The notes: generated by a model not told the origin, from the letters alone. Positions 26,919 through 36,334 are shown, numbered from the stretch's first letter. The stretch: 64,000 bases of DNA from Tractidigestivibacter scatoligenes (GCF_001494635.1 NZ_LOJF01000010.1:186001-250000); one strand, 5' to 3'. Numbers and translations: made by a program.

Positions 26919-27151
26919 CGCGATGAGCATGGTGGATGTGGCGCGGGCGGCAGACAGGTCCGCCTGCGCAGTGAACCGCGTCGCGCCGGAGCGTGCGTTA
27001 TCGCGGCGATTCCGTACGAAAAGGTTTCTCGGGCGTCGCATTTGCGCCGGAGGGGAAGTTCTCGCAGCGGCTTCGTACAAAACCACGCTTTTGGCGCCAA
27101 TTGTGCAGAACTTGCGGCGCTGTCGAGAATCCTCGTCCTTTCTCGTGTTGA

Positions 27152-27163
27152 TAAAACGTTTTA
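27152..27163. promoter_or_regulatory. CG-centred palindromic operator candidate upstream of phosphoketolase
   Basis: TAAAACGTTTTA is a perfect palindrome of LacI-operator type, 104 bases before the xfp start codon. It suggests sugar-responsive or catabolite control. Confidence 0.45.
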
Positions 27164-27266
27164 CCTACTACACTCAAACCGTAAGCAATACGAAACAAGT
27201 AGGCGAGCGGTGCCAAACGCCCGCTCGAGTGGCGGTGTCAAGTGCCCGTCAGTGAGAGGAGAGAGA

Positions 27267-29771
27267 ATGGCTCAGCCTGTGTTGGGAACTCCCTGGAAGA
27301 AGCTCAACGGCCCGGTGAGCGAGGACGAGATCGCGTGGGTCGACAAGTACTGGCGCGCCGCCAACTACCTGTCCGTTGGCCAGATCTATCTGCGCTCCAA
27401 CCCCCTCATGCGCGCGGACTTCAAGAACCAGGACGGCCCCGACGGCTTTACCCGTGAGGACGTCAAGCACCGCCTCGTTGGTCACTGGGGCACCACGCCC
27501 GGCCTTAACTTCCTCTTTGGCCACGTGAACCGCCTCATCCGCGACCACCAGCAGAACGCCATCTTCCTCATGGGCCCCGGCCACGGCGGACCTGCCGGCA
27601 CCGCGCAGTCCCTGCTCGACGGCACCTACCGCGAGATCCGTCCCGACATCACCGATGACGAGGCCGGCCTCCAGAAGTTCTTCCGCCAGTTCTCTTACCC
27701 CGGCGGCATCCCCAGCCACTACGCGCCCGAGACCCCTGGCTCCATCCACGAGGGCGGCGAGCTTGGCTACGTGCTCTCCCACGCCTACGGCGCCGTTCTC
27801 GACAACCCCAGCATGCTCGCGGTTGCCGTGGTGGGCGACGGCGAGGCTGAGACCGGCCCGCTTGCCACCAGCTGGCAGACGAACAAGTTCATGGACCCGC
27901 TCACGGACGGCATCGTCCTGCCGATCCTGCACCTCAACGGCTACAAGATCGCCAACCCCACCATCCTTGCCCGCATCTCCGACGGCGAGCGCGACGAGTT
28001 CTTCCGCGGCATGGGCTACCACCCCTACAACTTCGTTGCCGGCTTTGACGAGGAGGACCACGCCTCCATCCACCGTCGCTTTGCCACGCTCCTCGAGGCA
28101 GTCTTCGACGAGATCTGCGACATCAAGCGCCGTGCGGCCGCCGGCGAGGCGTCCCGCCCGTTCTACCCCATGATCATCTTCCGCACCCCCAAGGGCTGGA
28201 CCTGCCCCAAGGAGATCGACGGCAAGAAGACCGAGGGTTCCTGGCGTGCGCACCAGGTGCCCCTGGCGTCCGCCCGCGACACCGAGGCCCACTTCGAGGT
28301 CCTCAAGGGCTGGCTCGAGTCATACGAGCCCGAGGGCCTCTTTGACGAGAAGGGCGCCATCCGTCCCGAGGTCACCGAGTTCATGCCCCAGGGCGAGCTG
28401 CGCCTGGGCGCCAACCCCAACACCAACGGCGGCAAGCTCCTCGAGGACCTCAAGCTCCCCGAGACGTCCAAGTACGAGATCGACGTCAAGAACGGTGGTC
28501 ACGGCTTTGGTGCCACCGAGGCCACGCGCGTGCTGGGCGAGTACACGGCCGAGCTCATCAACAACAACCGCGACAAGTTCCGCATCTTTGGCCCCGACGA
28601 GACGGCTTCCAACCGTCTGCAGCCCAGCTACCAGGTGACGGACAAGCAGTGGTTCAACGGCGACCTCAACGACGACCCCGCAAACGACGAGCACCTCTCG
28701 CCCGTGGGCAACGTCATCGAGCAGCTGTCCGAGCACCAGTGCGAGGGCCTTCTCGAGGGCTACATCCTCACCGGTCGCCACGGCCTGTGGTCCAGCTACG
28801 AGTCGTTCGTGCACATCGTCGACTCGATGGTCAACCAGCACTGCAAGTGGCTTGAGGCCACCGTGCGCGAGATCCCTTGGCGCAAGCCCATCTCCGGCCT
28901 CAACATGCTGCTCTCCAGCCACGTCTGGCGCCAGGACCACAATGGCTTCTCGCACCAGGACCCCGGCTTTGTCGACGTGCTTCTCAACAAGACGTTCAAC
29001 AACGACCACGTGGTGAACATCTACTACCCCGCCGACGCCAACCTGCTGCTGGCTGTGGCCGAGCGCTGCTACACGTCCACCAACTGCGTGAACGCGGTCT
29101 TCGCCGGCAAGCAGCCCGCCCCAACGTGGGTCACGCTTGACGAGGCCCGCGAGGAGCTTTCGGCCGGCGCCGCCGAGTGGAAGTGGGCGTCCAACACCGC
29201 CGACGGTGAGGAGCCCGACATCGTCCTCGGCTGCTGCGGCGACGTTCCCACGCAGGAGACCATGGCCGCCCTCGAGCTTCTCGACAAGCTGGGCGTGAAG
29301 TGCCGCCTGGTCAACGTGGTTGAGCTGCTCAAGATTCAGAACGCCTCCGAGAACGACGAGGCCCTCTCTGACGAGCAGTTCACGGCGCTCTTCACGGCCG
29401 ACAAGCCCGTGCTCTTTGCCTTCCACGCCTATCCTGGCACGGTCCACCGCCTCATCTGGGACCGCCCGAACCACGACAACTTCCACGTCCACGGCTACGA
29501 GGAGCAGGGCTCCACGACCACGCCGTACGACATGTTGCGCCTGAACCACATGGACCGCTGGGCGCTTGCCGCCGACGCGCTGCGCATTCTGGACGCCGAG
29601 AAGTGGGCCGACCAGATTGCCGAGTGGGAGCAGTTCCGCCAGGACGCCTTCCAGTTTGCCGTCGACAACGGCTACGACCACCCCGCCTTCACCGACTGGG
29701 TGTGGCACGACGCCAAGGACACCGCCGCGGCAATCAGCGCCACTAAGGCGACCGGCGGCGACAACGAGTAG
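27267..29771 (+). CDS. xfp: Phosphoketolase (xylulose-5-phosphate/fructose-6-phosphate)
   Basis: An 834-residue thiamine-diphosphate enzyme that splits xylulose-5-phosphate or fructose-6-phosphate with phosphate to acetyl phosphate plus an aldose phosphate. Signature segments are [61 protein letters not shown] (in part), the ThDP-binding [14 protein letters not shown], and [19 protein letters not shown]. The length matches the family. The ATG at 27267 follows GAGGAGAGAGA. It gives a route for pentoses and hexoses to acetate and ATP, which suits a fermenting anaerobe. No acetate kinase or phosphotransacetylase lies nearby. Confidence 0.96.
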   Translation: MAQPVLGTPWKKLNGPVSEDEIAWVDKYWRAANYLSVGQIYLRSNPLMRADFKNQDGPDGFTREDVKHRLVGHWGTTPGLNFLFGHVNRLIRDHQQNAIFLMGPGHGGPAGTAQSLLDGTYREIRPDITDDEAGLQKFFRQFSYPGGIPSHYAPETPGSIHEGGELGYVLSHAYGAVLDNPSMLAVAVVGDGEAETGPLATSWQTNKFMDPLTDGIVLPILHLNGYKIANPTILARISDGERDEFFRGMGYHPYNFVAGFDEEDHASIHRRFATLLEAVFDEICDIKRRAAAGEASRPFYPMIIFRTPKGWTCPKEIDGKKTEGSWRAHQVPLASARDTEAHFEVLKGWLESYEPEGLFDEKGAIRPEVTEFMPQGELRLGANPNTNGGKLLEDLKLPETSKYEIDVKNGGHGFGATEATRVLGEYTAELINNNRDKFRIFGPDETASNRLQPSYQVTDKQWFNGDLNDDPANDEHLSPVGNVIEQLSEHQCEGLLEGYILTGRHGLWSSYESFVHIVDSMVNQHCKWLEATVREIPWRKPISGLNMLLSSHVWRQDHNGFSHQDPGFVDVLLNKTFNNDHVVNIYYPADANLLLAVAERCYTSTNCVNAVFAGKQPAPTWVTLDEAREELSAGAAEWKWASNTADGEEPDIVLGCCGDVPTQETMAALELLDKLGVKCRLVNVVELLKIQNASENDEALSDEQFTALFTADKPVLFAFHAYPGTVHRLIWDRPNHDNFHVHGYEEQGSTTTPYDMLRLNHMDRWALAADALRILDAEKWADQIAEWEQFRQDAFQFAVDNGYDHPAFTDWVWHDAKDTAAAISATKATGGDNE

Positions 29772-30122
29772 CCGGTAGGGGTTTCTGCGGTACCTTGGGC
29801 GGCCTCGCACCCGTTTGGGTTGCGAGGCCGCCCTTTCTGTGTGCGGGCAGCTCACGCCAAAGTGTTACAGAGCCACGTTGTTACCGGCCCGTGGAGCTGT
29901 GCCTGCGTTTCCGCAGGATTGTGCCGAGAAGTTCGACGAGCCGTCAAGAACGCGAGGGGCAGCAGGCAGTTTGCCGCTCGCAAGTGCTGCGTGCCGCACG
30001 CTTCGAGTCATCCAATGCTGGCGGAAGATCGCGTGTAGTTATCCAAGATTGCTCCCGTCTCAACTGGGATTATCTCGTCATTGCCGTATCCTTCTTGCAT
30101 GACCGCGTGAAAGGAACCCTGC
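29772..30122. other. 351-base gene-free tract after phosphoketolase
   Basis: After the xfp terminator, the tract has a lone GTTGTTACCGGCCC at 29878-29891, the same start as the repeat units at 35958-36334, and at about 30059-30090 a stretch with CAACTGGG and TCATTGCCG reminiscent of the inside of those units. This looks like a decayed copy. No gene is seen. Confidence 0.5.
29797..29838 (+). terminator. Terminator of phosphoketolase
   Basis: GGGCGGCCTCGCA pairs perfectly with TGCGAGGCCGCCC and is followed by TTTCT, 26 bases after the stop codon. Confidence 0.85.
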
Positions 30123-31790
30123 ATGGCACGAAAGCTGACCGACGTCGAACGTATGAACCTTGATTACTTAAGGGAAGCCCTCTGCCAGGTTCTCGAGCCA
30201 TCGCAGAAGAACAAGGCCGCGTCCGTAGCGAGCGCTCTCGTACGCGTGCGAGGCGACGTGGTGACCGACGAGGACGTCTCGAGGATTGTGGGGAAGTACG
30301 GCAAGAACGCCCAGGTGGCGCTCGTCGCTGCCATTCACTCCGAGGCGCTCGATCCCGTGGGGGGACAGGAGGGCGTCTACACGCTTCGCGTTCCGGCGCA
30401 GGTAGATGGCGCCGTTGACGTTGTCGAGGAGGCCGGGGTCGCGGATGCCGAGAAGCCCGAGGATGCCGGCCAGGAGGGCGCAGCCGAGGCCGAGGCGGAT
30501 TCCGAGCATGCTGCGGATGCCGCTCCTGAGGCCGAGCCGGGATTCGCTGCCGAGGTTGCGGACGTCGACGCCGCGCCGGTGCTCGAGAGGAGAAAGCCGC
30601 GCCGCCATAGGAGGAAGCCGGCACCCGCAAAGGAGAGCGAGGAGCCTGCTGAGACGGGCGTCTCGTCTGAGGGATTGGCCGCGGCCGGGCAGGCTGTGGA
30701 GGACTCCGCCGAGTCGGCGGGCGCACACGACCGTGAGGTAGAGGCCTCGGCTGCGTCGGCGCCTGCGGACGCGATGACGCCTGACCCCGCGACGGCGCCT
30801 GAGCCCGCGGCGACGCCCGAGGTCGCGGCAGTGCCCGAGGTCGCGGCGGCTCCGGCCGAGAAGCCCGGGCGCTCCTCAGCCCCGCGCACCCAGCGCGGGC
30901 GTCTGCGTCGGGTGGGGAAGGGCAGCCCCTCTCATCCCACGCAGCTCTCCGAGGTTCCCTACGTTCGCCGCGGCGGCCCTGCCGAGACCGAGGTCCGTGC
31001 CAAGATCCTCGAGCTTGACCAGCGCTTCTGGATGAACGGCTGGCTGCTCAGCCACCCAGGCGCGTACACGCTCTTCGAGCGCCAGCTCACGGCTATCAAC
31101 GACGCCCTGGTAAACGGCGCGCTGCCCGGCGACATCACGCGTCGCCAGCTTGCCTACCAGATGGGCGGGGACGAGAAGTTCTTCGAGTACGGTTCCGACG
31201 GCCACAAGCTGCTGCGCGCGATGGGCATGGAGGACGTTATCCGCCATCGGCCCATGCCCAAGCCTGACCTTCTCTACCACGCGCCGCGTCGCAGGAAGCA
31301 CATGCGCGTGCTGGTGACCGAGAACCTTGATCCCTGGCTCGACGTGCACGACCTCATGTACGAGGAGGGCCGCACCACCATTCTGGGCGAGCGCATCCAT
31401 GCGGTGGTGCTGGGTGGCGGCACGCCCATCCTCGAGCACAACCGGCTGGCGCTACTGCTTGACACCCTTGGCGCGGATTCTGTCGAGGTGCTCTACTGGG
31501 GCGACATTGACCGTGCGGGCATCGACATCATGGTGCGCCTGCGCGACGTCCTGGGCGCGCACTACCCGTTTGCGCCCTTTGCCCCCGCCTACCAGCTCAT
31601 GATTGACAAGGCGATGGAGCGCTACCCGGATCCCGCCGACAACGAGCAGACCTGTCAGGTGAACCTTGGCATGCCGGACATGTCGCTCATGTGCGAGGGC
31701 CTCACCGACGAGGCGGCCGCCTACGCGCGCAGCGTGGTCGAGGGTTGCCGGCTCATCCCTCAGGAGATTCTCACCCGACGCGACCTATGA
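30123..31790 (+). CDS. Orphan JetD-like (DUF2220) Toprim-domain protein with low-complexity linker
   Basis: A 555-residue protein in three parts. An N-terminal helical domain (1-90) begins MARKLTDVERMNLDYLREAL. A long Ala/Glu/Pro-rich, presumably disordered linker (about 93-275) includes a basic patch RRKPRRHRRKPAP. The C-terminal 280 residues resemble the nuclease half of JetD, the Wadjet plasmid-defence subunit: E400 in VLVTENLDPW, a GGGTPILEHN turn, and the Toprim DxD as D461/D463 in YWGDIDRAGIDIMVRL. No JetA, JetB or JetC is nearby. The stop codon lies inside a TGAGACAAAGGGA palindrome. DNA cleavage is inferred from motif conservation only. AAAGGAA precedes the ATG. Confidence 0.6.
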   Translation: MARKLTDVERMNLDYLREALCQVLEPSQKNKAASVASALVRVRGDVVTDEDVSRIVGKYGKNAQVALVAAIHSEALDPVGGQEGVYTLRVPAQVDGAVDVVEEAGVADAEKPEDAGQEGAAEAEADSEHAADAAPEAEPGFAAEVADVDAAPVLERRKPRRHRRKPAPAKESEEPAETGVSSEGLAAAGQAVEDSAESAGAHDREVEASAASAPADAMTPDPATAPEPAATPEVAAVPEVAAAPAEKPGRSSAPRTQRGRLRRVGKGSPSHPTQLSEVPYVRRGGPAETEVRAKILELDQRFWMNGWLLSHPGAYTLFERQLTAINDALVNGALPGDITRRQLAYQMGGDEKFFEYGSDGHKLLRAMGMEDVIRHRPMPKPDLLYHAPRRRKHMRVLVTENLDPWLDVHDLMYEEGRTTILGERIHAVVLGGGTPILEHNRLALLLDTLGADSVEVLYWGDIDRAGIDIMVRLRDVLGAHYPFAPFAPAYQLMIDKAMERYPDPADNEQTCQVNLGMPDMSLMCEGLTDEAAAYARSVVEGCRLIPQEILTRRDL

Positions 31791-31818
31791 GACAAAGGGA
31801 GTTTCCCTTTGTCTCATA
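31786..31818. repeat. Palindrome of the TGAGACAAAGGGAC family, copy 3
   Basis: Arms of 15 bases (TATGAGACAAAGGGA and its complement) around GTT. It supplies the TGA stop codon of the JetD-like gene at 31788-31790 and may also act as its terminator. Confidence 0.8.
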
Positions 31819-31866
31819 CCGGAATCGCGTGGGATTACCCCGCACTCAACAGACGAGGAGAACGCC

Positions 31867-32229
31867 ATGGCTAAGCTGCTCTTCATCGAGTACCCCAAGT
31901 GCTCCACCTGCAAGCGCGCCAAGAAGTGGCTGGACGAGCATGGCGTTTCCTACGTGGACCGACACATCGTGGAGGAGAACCCCACGGCGGCAGAGCTTGC
32001 GGAGTGGCAGGCTCGCTCCGGGCTTCCCGTGCGGCGCTTCTTCAACACCAGCGGCCAGCTCTACCGGCAGCTGGGTGTGAAGGCGCAGCTGGACGCGGGG
32101 ATGAGCGACGCGGAGGCCTTCGACCTTCTCGCCACCAATGGCATGCTGGTCAAGCGGCCGCTGGTCGTAGGGGCGGACTTCGTGCTTGTCGGCTTCAAGG
32201 AGCCCGAGTGGTCGGAGCGCCTCCTCTAG
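31867..32229 (+). CDS. Spx/ArsC-family thioredoxin-fold protein
   Basis: A 120-residue protein with C-S-T-C near residue 12 (IEYPKCSTCKRAKKWLDEHG) and the family's RRFFNTSGQLYRQLG and NGMLVKRPLVVG segments. This group (YffB/Spx/ArsC-like) includes glutathione- or thiol-dependent reductases and the RNA-polymerase-binding regulator Spx. The RPL before the C-terminal strand fits the reductase-like members. GAGGAGAACG precedes the ATG. It stands alone between two repeat regions. Confidence 0.88.
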   Translation: MAKLLFIEYPKCSTCKRAKKWLDEHGVSYVDRHIVEENPTAAELAEWQARSGLPVRRFFNTSGQLYRQLGVKAQLDAGMSDAEAFDLLATNGMLVKRPLVVGADFVLVGFKEPEWSERLL

Positions 32230-32230
32230 G

Positions 32231-32333
32231 CGGGATTATTCTCCCCGGTAAATCAATCCCGTTGCCAGGTAAATCAATCCCGTTGCCAGGGAATGGGATC
32301 CCGTTACCCGGCAACTAAATCCCGTCACCCCTG
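32231..32333. repeat. Cluster of CAATCCCGTTGCC-type short repeats, locus 1
   Basis: At least three tandem copies of AAATCAATCCCGTTGCCAGG-like units, then a diverged inverted form (GTTACCCGGCAACTAAATCCC). The same family recurs at 42149-42203, 47895-47972 and 54083-54200. It fills the gap between convergent genes, where it may also stop transcription. Confidence 0.75.
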
Positions 32334-32933
32334 GCGGAGGATCTTCTCGAGCGGACGCCCCTTGGCCAGCTCGTCCACCAGCTTGTCCAGCACGCGCACC
32401 CGGTGCATGGTGGGGTCCTCCACTGCTGCCACGTCAATGCCACAGACCTTGCCGCTCACCAGCGCGGCCGCAGGATTGTACGCCGGCGCGTTATCAAGCC
32501 AGTCGGCAAAGCTCACCGCCTCCAGGCGCTCGTCGCAAAGCTCCTCCGGAGCGTAGCCGAGAAACCACTGGACAACGGACGCCAGCTCCTCTCGGCTCCG
32601 ACCCTTGCGCTCTACCTTGGCGGCGAGAAGGTCAACATAGCGCTTGGCCGGCCCGTCCACCTGCGCGCAGACGAGAGTGACGTCCACGCTCTCACCTGGT
32701 CCCTTGCCGATGGCAGCGCGGATGTCCTTTCGGATGCCCACCACGTAGTCACGCCCGCCGTCATCGCGCTTGAATGCAACCACACTGCCGTCGTAGGGCA
32801 CGCCATCAAAGGTTGCATGCACCTTGATGCGCCCGGCGCCAAAGACCCGCGGCAAGTCAAGCGGTACCTGCACAAATGCACCGTCAATGCCATCAACCTT
32901 CTCGATGGGCGCGCTAAAGCTGTAGGTCTTCAC
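32325..32933 (-). CDS. DUF1905-DUF2200 fusion protein
   Basis: A 202-residue protein. The N-terminal half (1-95) matches DUF1905, a small beta barrel (YSFSAPIEKVDGIDGAFVQVP, ATFDGVPYDGSVV, VGIRKDIRAAIGKGPGESV). The C-terminal half (about 97-202) matches DUF2200 (YVDLLAAKVERKGRSREEL, VQWFLGY, AYNPAAALVSGKVCGIDVAAVEDPTM in part, RVLDKLVDELAKGRPLEKILRQG). Both domains are of unknown function and usually occur separately. The final codons run into the repeat cluster. Confidence 0.8.
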   Translation of the reverse strand: MKTYSFSAPIEKVDGIDGAFVQVPLDLPRVFGAGRIKVHATFDGVPYDGSVVAFKRDDGGRDYVVGIRKDIRAAIGKGPGESVDVTLVCAQVDGPAKRYVDLLAAKVERKGRSREELASVVQWFLGYAPEELCDERLEAVSFADWLDNAPAYNPAAALVSGKVCGIDVAAVEDPTMHRVRVLDKLVDELAKGRPLEKILRQG

Positions 32934-33133
32934 GTCTATTCCTCTCGCCGGCCTGCGAGAAGTATACGCACGGAGCGGCTCCTGCGGTCCATTGACGGTG
33001 CCCGTGGCTCCGTACGGCGACCATGTTTCGTAGCGGTAGTCCGCTGGGTCAAGTGTGTTGCTATGCGTTGCACGCAGTTATCCGATAAGACCCGACGTGA
33101 TATATCCAACGCATCGACGAGAAGGGAGCAATC

Positions 33134-34231
33134 ATGGCGTTCCAGCTGCCGGTCTATCACCACCCCGATTTCTCTGCGCTCGGTTTGGATGATGCTCCCA
33201 ACGTGAGGTGGGGGACCGTTGAGCAGAACGGCGTGATACCTGAGGGCTTCCACAGCACGTCGATGTACCCGGAATATTTCAAGATTGATGGCAATTGGAA
33301 GCTGGCGGCCTCTTCTCGCATGGATGCCTGCATCGTCCTAAGAGACGACGGCACCCTCCACGTGGTCACCGGCCGCCACCTCAAGCAGGGAGATCTTGTC
33401 GCGCTGGGACGAAGCGAGGACGGCTCTGAGGGAATCTACGTCCACACGGACGGCTTCGAAGATCCCACAGCATCCAATGGCGAGAAGTTCTCCTTCCGCC
33501 AGGGCCGCAGTCGTGAGACCGCGTACACGCGAGACTACGATGACCTTATCGAGCTGCTGCAATACGAGCGCGACCACGGGTTTATCGAGTGGGTGATGGG
33601 TCCGGCGTTTGCGTTTGACGCGGATTCTCGCCACGCCATGCAGCGGCTGGTGGAGGAAGGCTACGCCCACGCGCTCTCCGGCGGAAACGCGCTTGCCACG
33701 CACGACCTCGAGGGCGCCATGTTCCACACGGCGCTTGGCCAGGACATTCGAACGCAGCAGAGCATGCCCAACGGCCACTACAACCATCTGGACACCATCA
33801 ACCGCGTGCGGCGGTCCGGCTCGATTGCGCAATTTGTTGATGACTATGACCTGCACGACGGCATCATGTACGCGTGCGTGAAGAAGAGCATCCCCTTCCT
33901 GCTGGCGGGGTCGATTCGCGACGACGGCCCGCTGCCCGAGACCATCGCGGACGTGTACGAGTCCCAGCACCAGATTCGCGTTCTCGCGCGTAAGGCCACG
34001 ACGGTCATCTGCATGGCCACGATGCTGCACACAATTGCGACCGGCAATATCACGCCTAGCTATCACGTCGACGAGGACGGCACCGTGCGGCCGGTCTACA
34101 TCTATGCTGTCGATGCCTCGGAGTTTGTCGTCAACAAGCTGCACGACCGCGGAAGCCTCTCGGCCAAGACGATTGTCACTAACGTGCAGGACTTCATCTT
34201 CATTGTGGCCAAGGGCCTTGGGGTGCTTTAG
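33134..34231 (+). CDS. TIGR00300/LOR-SDH domain protein, putative ornithine cyclodeaminase
   Basis: A 365-residue protein resembling the conserved domain of archaeal and cyanobacterial (AgrE/ArgZ C-terminal) ornithine cyclodeaminases, which turn ornithine into proline and ammonia with NAD. Matching parts are GPAFAFDADSRHAM, ALSGGNALATHDLEGAMFHTALGQDI (in part), NGHYNHLDTINRVRRSGSI, GIMYACVKKSIPFLLAGSIRDDGPLPE, ATMLHTIATGNITPS and KTIVTNVQDFIFIVAKGLG. The arginine dihydrolase half found in ArgZ is absent. GAAGGGAGCAATC precedes the ATG. It appears monocistronic. The reaction is inferred from family; the identity of the domain is quite sure. Confidence 0.8.
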   Translation: MAFQLPVYHHPDFSALGLDDAPNVRWGTVEQNGVIPEGFHSTSMYPEYFKIDGNWKLAASSRMDACIVLRDDGTLHVVTGRHLKQGDLVALGRSEDGSEGIYVHTDGFEDPTASNGEKFSFRQGRSRETAYTRDYDDLIELLQYERDHGFIEWVMGPAFAFDADSRHAMQRLVEEGYAHALSGGNALATHDLEGAMFHTALGQDIRTQQSMPNGHYNHLDTINRVRRSGSIAQFVDDYDLHDGIMYACVKKSIPFLLAGSIRDDGPLPETIADVYESQHQIRVLARKATTVICMATMLHTIATGNITPSYHVDEDGTVRPVYIYAVDASEFVVNKLHDRGSLSAKTIVTNVQDFIFIVAKGLGVL

Positions 34232-34253
34232 GGTGGGCCGGGGGATGCCGCGG

Positions 34254-34317
34254 CTCTAGGGCCGTCGGGCTCTGGGGCCGTTGGGTTCTGGGCCTGCCGG
34301 GCTTGAAAGCCGCCGGA
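34254..34317. repeat. Tandem 16-bp repeat, about four units
   Basis: Units starting at 34254, 34270, 34286 and 34302 read like CTCTGGGGCCGTTGGG with drift; the fourth is most diverged. They lie between convergent genes. A slippage-prone minisatellite is the simplest reading. Confidence 0.6.
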
Positions 34318-34328
34318 CTGCCGCCGCT

Positions 34329-35537
34329 CTAGAGCACAAATTCAATGGCATTGCCCTCGATTGCCTGGCAAGGCTTCGAGTTCTCCTGCGCCATGAATTG
34401 ACGCATATACTCGATGCCAGGCTTCCAGTCGAGCAGCGCCCAAATCAGGAGCTGCCGCTTCGCGCAGACGGTGGGGGAGTCGAAAGCCTCCCAACACGTG
34501 GAGAAGTCTCGGTCCGAGAAACGCTCAGCGGCACTAATGACCTGTTGCATAAGGGTGTCGAGGCCATGGCTGGCGAACAGGTCTTCCATCGTGGCATTGA
34601 CAATAACCAAGCCTCGCGATGCAAGCTCTCGAGTCCGGCGCAAATCGTCGACGTACTTCTCGCGTACATGGTCCTTCTCGCCGGCGACCTCTTCCTGAAG
34701 AAGCGCGTTGCCTGGATTCTCGGCAGCTGCTATGGCGGCCGCGACAATGCGGTCCAGCTCAAGGTGGCCTCCGCCTTCATAGTTGATACCAACGGGCGTA
34801 GCGGGCACCCGCATGTCCGGCACTCGCGACTCCTTCGCGTGGCCATGCGCGTTTCCGTCACGCGCGTTCGACCGCTCGTTCAGGATGAGCCTGCCAATGC
34901 CATATCCCAGGCCCTTAATTGGGAGGGCGGCCATTGCTGCAATGAGCGACTCCGTGGGAGACCACGAATTGTCTGATACATACTTTATGCATTTCCGTGC
35001 AGAGCAGAGCCCTGGAATCCCGTGACATCGCGCCATGAAGTCCTCGATTTTTTCGACGGTAGTAAGCGGTGACACTCCGTAGGTGACGGGGCCAAGCCTC
35101 GGGCTGCTTGCGTCACGCGAGTATCTCCCAGTAAGTTCGTAGCCGAGAAGAACCAGCACCTGCGGAATCATGACGGTCGCGAACTCGACAAACAGAAGCT
35201 CGGGTGATGCGATTTGGATTCCGTTGCCAATGTCCAGGAACGCGTCATCGGGAAGCCCGGTTGAGTGGATGGTGCACGAGAAAAATCGGGCGCGGATGCG
35301 GCTGAGGTCAGACGGCACGGCGACATAAAGGGGTGTGCGCTGGGTTGGTTGGGGCATGCCCAGCCAGTCGAGGTGGGCGGCCGCAGGAGACCAGCGCTTC
35401 CTGACATCCGGGCGTTGGGGTGAGCGGAGAGGGGCTTTCTCCATGCGGACGATAGGTCGATTGACCTGCGGAGTCTTCCCACACCTGATAGCCCTGAGTG
35501 CTCGAAGCGCAGATTGTTTGTTAAGCGACAGCTGCAT
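34329..35537 (-). CDS. AbiEi-/DUF559-like protein (putative antitoxin-like with nuclease-fold C-terminus)
   Basis: A 402-residue protein without a confident family. The middle (about 68-130: LYVAVPSDLSRIRARFFSC, GNGIQIASPELLFVEFA) resembles AbiEi-type antitoxin folds. The C-terminal part (about 250-330) has INYEGGGHLELDRI followed by YVDDLRRTRELASRGLVIVNATMEDL, which resembles the EYDG..H....D..R...L...G pattern of DUF559/Vsr-like PD-(D/E)XK proteins. Such coriobacterial proteins occur in many copies per genome in variable regions. It is less GC-rich than its neighbours and borders a long gene-free repeat tract. The role (defence, toxin-antitoxin or relic) is open. Confidence 0.45.
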   Translation of the reverse strand: MQLSLNKQSALRALRAIRCGKTPQVNRPIVRMEKAPLRSPQRPDVRKRWSPAAAHLDWLGMPQPTQRTPLYVAVPSDLSRIRARFFSCTIHSTGLPDDAFLDIGNGIQIASPELLFVEFATVMIPQVLVLLGYELTGRYSRDASSPRLGPVTYGVSPLTTVEKIEDFMARCHGIPGLCSARKCIKYVSDNSWSPTESLIAAMAALPIKGLGYGIGRLILNERSNARDGNAHGHAKESRVPDMRVPATPVGINYEGGGHLELDRIVAAAIAAAENPGNALLQEEVAGEKDHVREKYVDDLRRTRELASRGLVIVNATMEDLFASHGLDTLMQQVISAAERFSDRDFSTCWEAFDSPTVCAKRQLLIWALLDWKPGIEYMRQFMAQENSKPCQAIEGNAIEFVL

Positions 35538-35957
35538 GACCTACTCGCCTTCGGCCGATTTTTTGCGAGTAGTATATGGGTGCGCAGCTGTAGAGAGCTG
35601 CTAATATTCGATGAATATTGCTTGGAAACTATGCATTGTCATCCTGCGTCACCTTGTGTCACGCTCAATGGTCATTTTGCATGCTTATTTACGCTCACGG
35701 GGGTCTAAAGACCTGGTTTTCTCCCTCTTGCCAGCAGTCAGAACGTGCTGATGCACGCTGCGGACAGTTTGTTGACAAGGACCTTCCGATGTTCTGACCG
35801 AAATCTGTCGGAAATTGAGGGTTTTGACCGCATGCCAAAATGAATACAAAAGTTTCAACTATTTTTTGCATTTCACCAGCACTCCACTGGACGTTCTCCT
35901 GCCCGCTTTTTCTCGGCTGCTCGTTCACAGTCGCTTCTCCCCAGCGTTCCACTCGGC

Positions 35958-36334
35958 GTTGTTACCGGCTCGTTTGAGATTGCGCGCTCTAACTGGACAA
36001 TTACGCGGCCTTCATGATGGGCCGGTAATAACAGCCGTGCTTGGTACAGCTATCTCGTCCGCTTGTTACCGGCACAATTGACATGACGGCTGGCAACTGG
36101 GGAAATGCTCGAATTGCCTGTCAAGCCGGTAACAAGGGCCCGTCACTCGCGTGGCGCTTGCCTGGCAATCAAGCCCGTTGTTACCGGCTCGGCGGGGGAT
36201 TTGATTGTTTTGTTTGATGGAAGCTTCGTGCCGGTAACAACACGTGCTGACCGATGGCCGTTGTTACCGGCCCATTGAGGTTGGCGGCCAACAACTGGGC
36301 AAATGTCCGAGTAATGCGACAAGCCGGTAACAAC
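35958..36334. repeat. Four tandem units with GTTGTTACCGGC inverted ends
   Basis: Units at 35958-36032, 36062-36136, 36177-36241 and 36260-36334 each start with (G/C)TTGTTACCGGC and end with its inverted complement. Units 1, 2 and 4 are exactly 75 bases and share internal sequence (AACTGGRNAAATG...CGAATTGC-like); unit 3 is 65 bases with a different inside. Spacers are 18-40 bases and differ. A lone similar start lies at 29878. The layout fits a mobile or recombining palindromic element, not a CRISPR array. Confidence 0.75.

Larger units (their letters stand above)
26604..27266. promoter_or_regulatory. 663-base gene-free region upstream of phosphoketolase
   Basis: This unusually long leader holds a 23-bp perfect inverted repeat (26840-26918), a TAAAACGTTTTA operator candidate (27152-27163) and several TTCGTAC/TTTGGCGCC-type partial repeats between 27010 and 27120. 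An open frame runs in phase with the phosphoketolase gene through part of it, but the sequence there looks non-coding and the real start has a good ribosome-binding site. Confidence 0.6.

Noticed and set aside
26892-27266. N-terminal extension of phosphoketolase by 125 residues
   Set aside because: The extension has no family match, overlaps a hairpin and an operator-like site, and the ATG at 27267 has a proper ribosome-binding site and the conserved family start.
30123-31790. A full Wadjet (JetABCD) defence system
   Set aside because: Only a JetD-like C-terminal domain is found; the neighbours are phosphoketolase and an Spx-like gene, with no JetA, JetB or JetC.
35958-36334. Regular repeats that might be a CRISPR array
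   Set aside because: The repeated motif alternates in orientation and bounds palindromic units; spacers are unequal (18-40 bases) and no cas genes are present.
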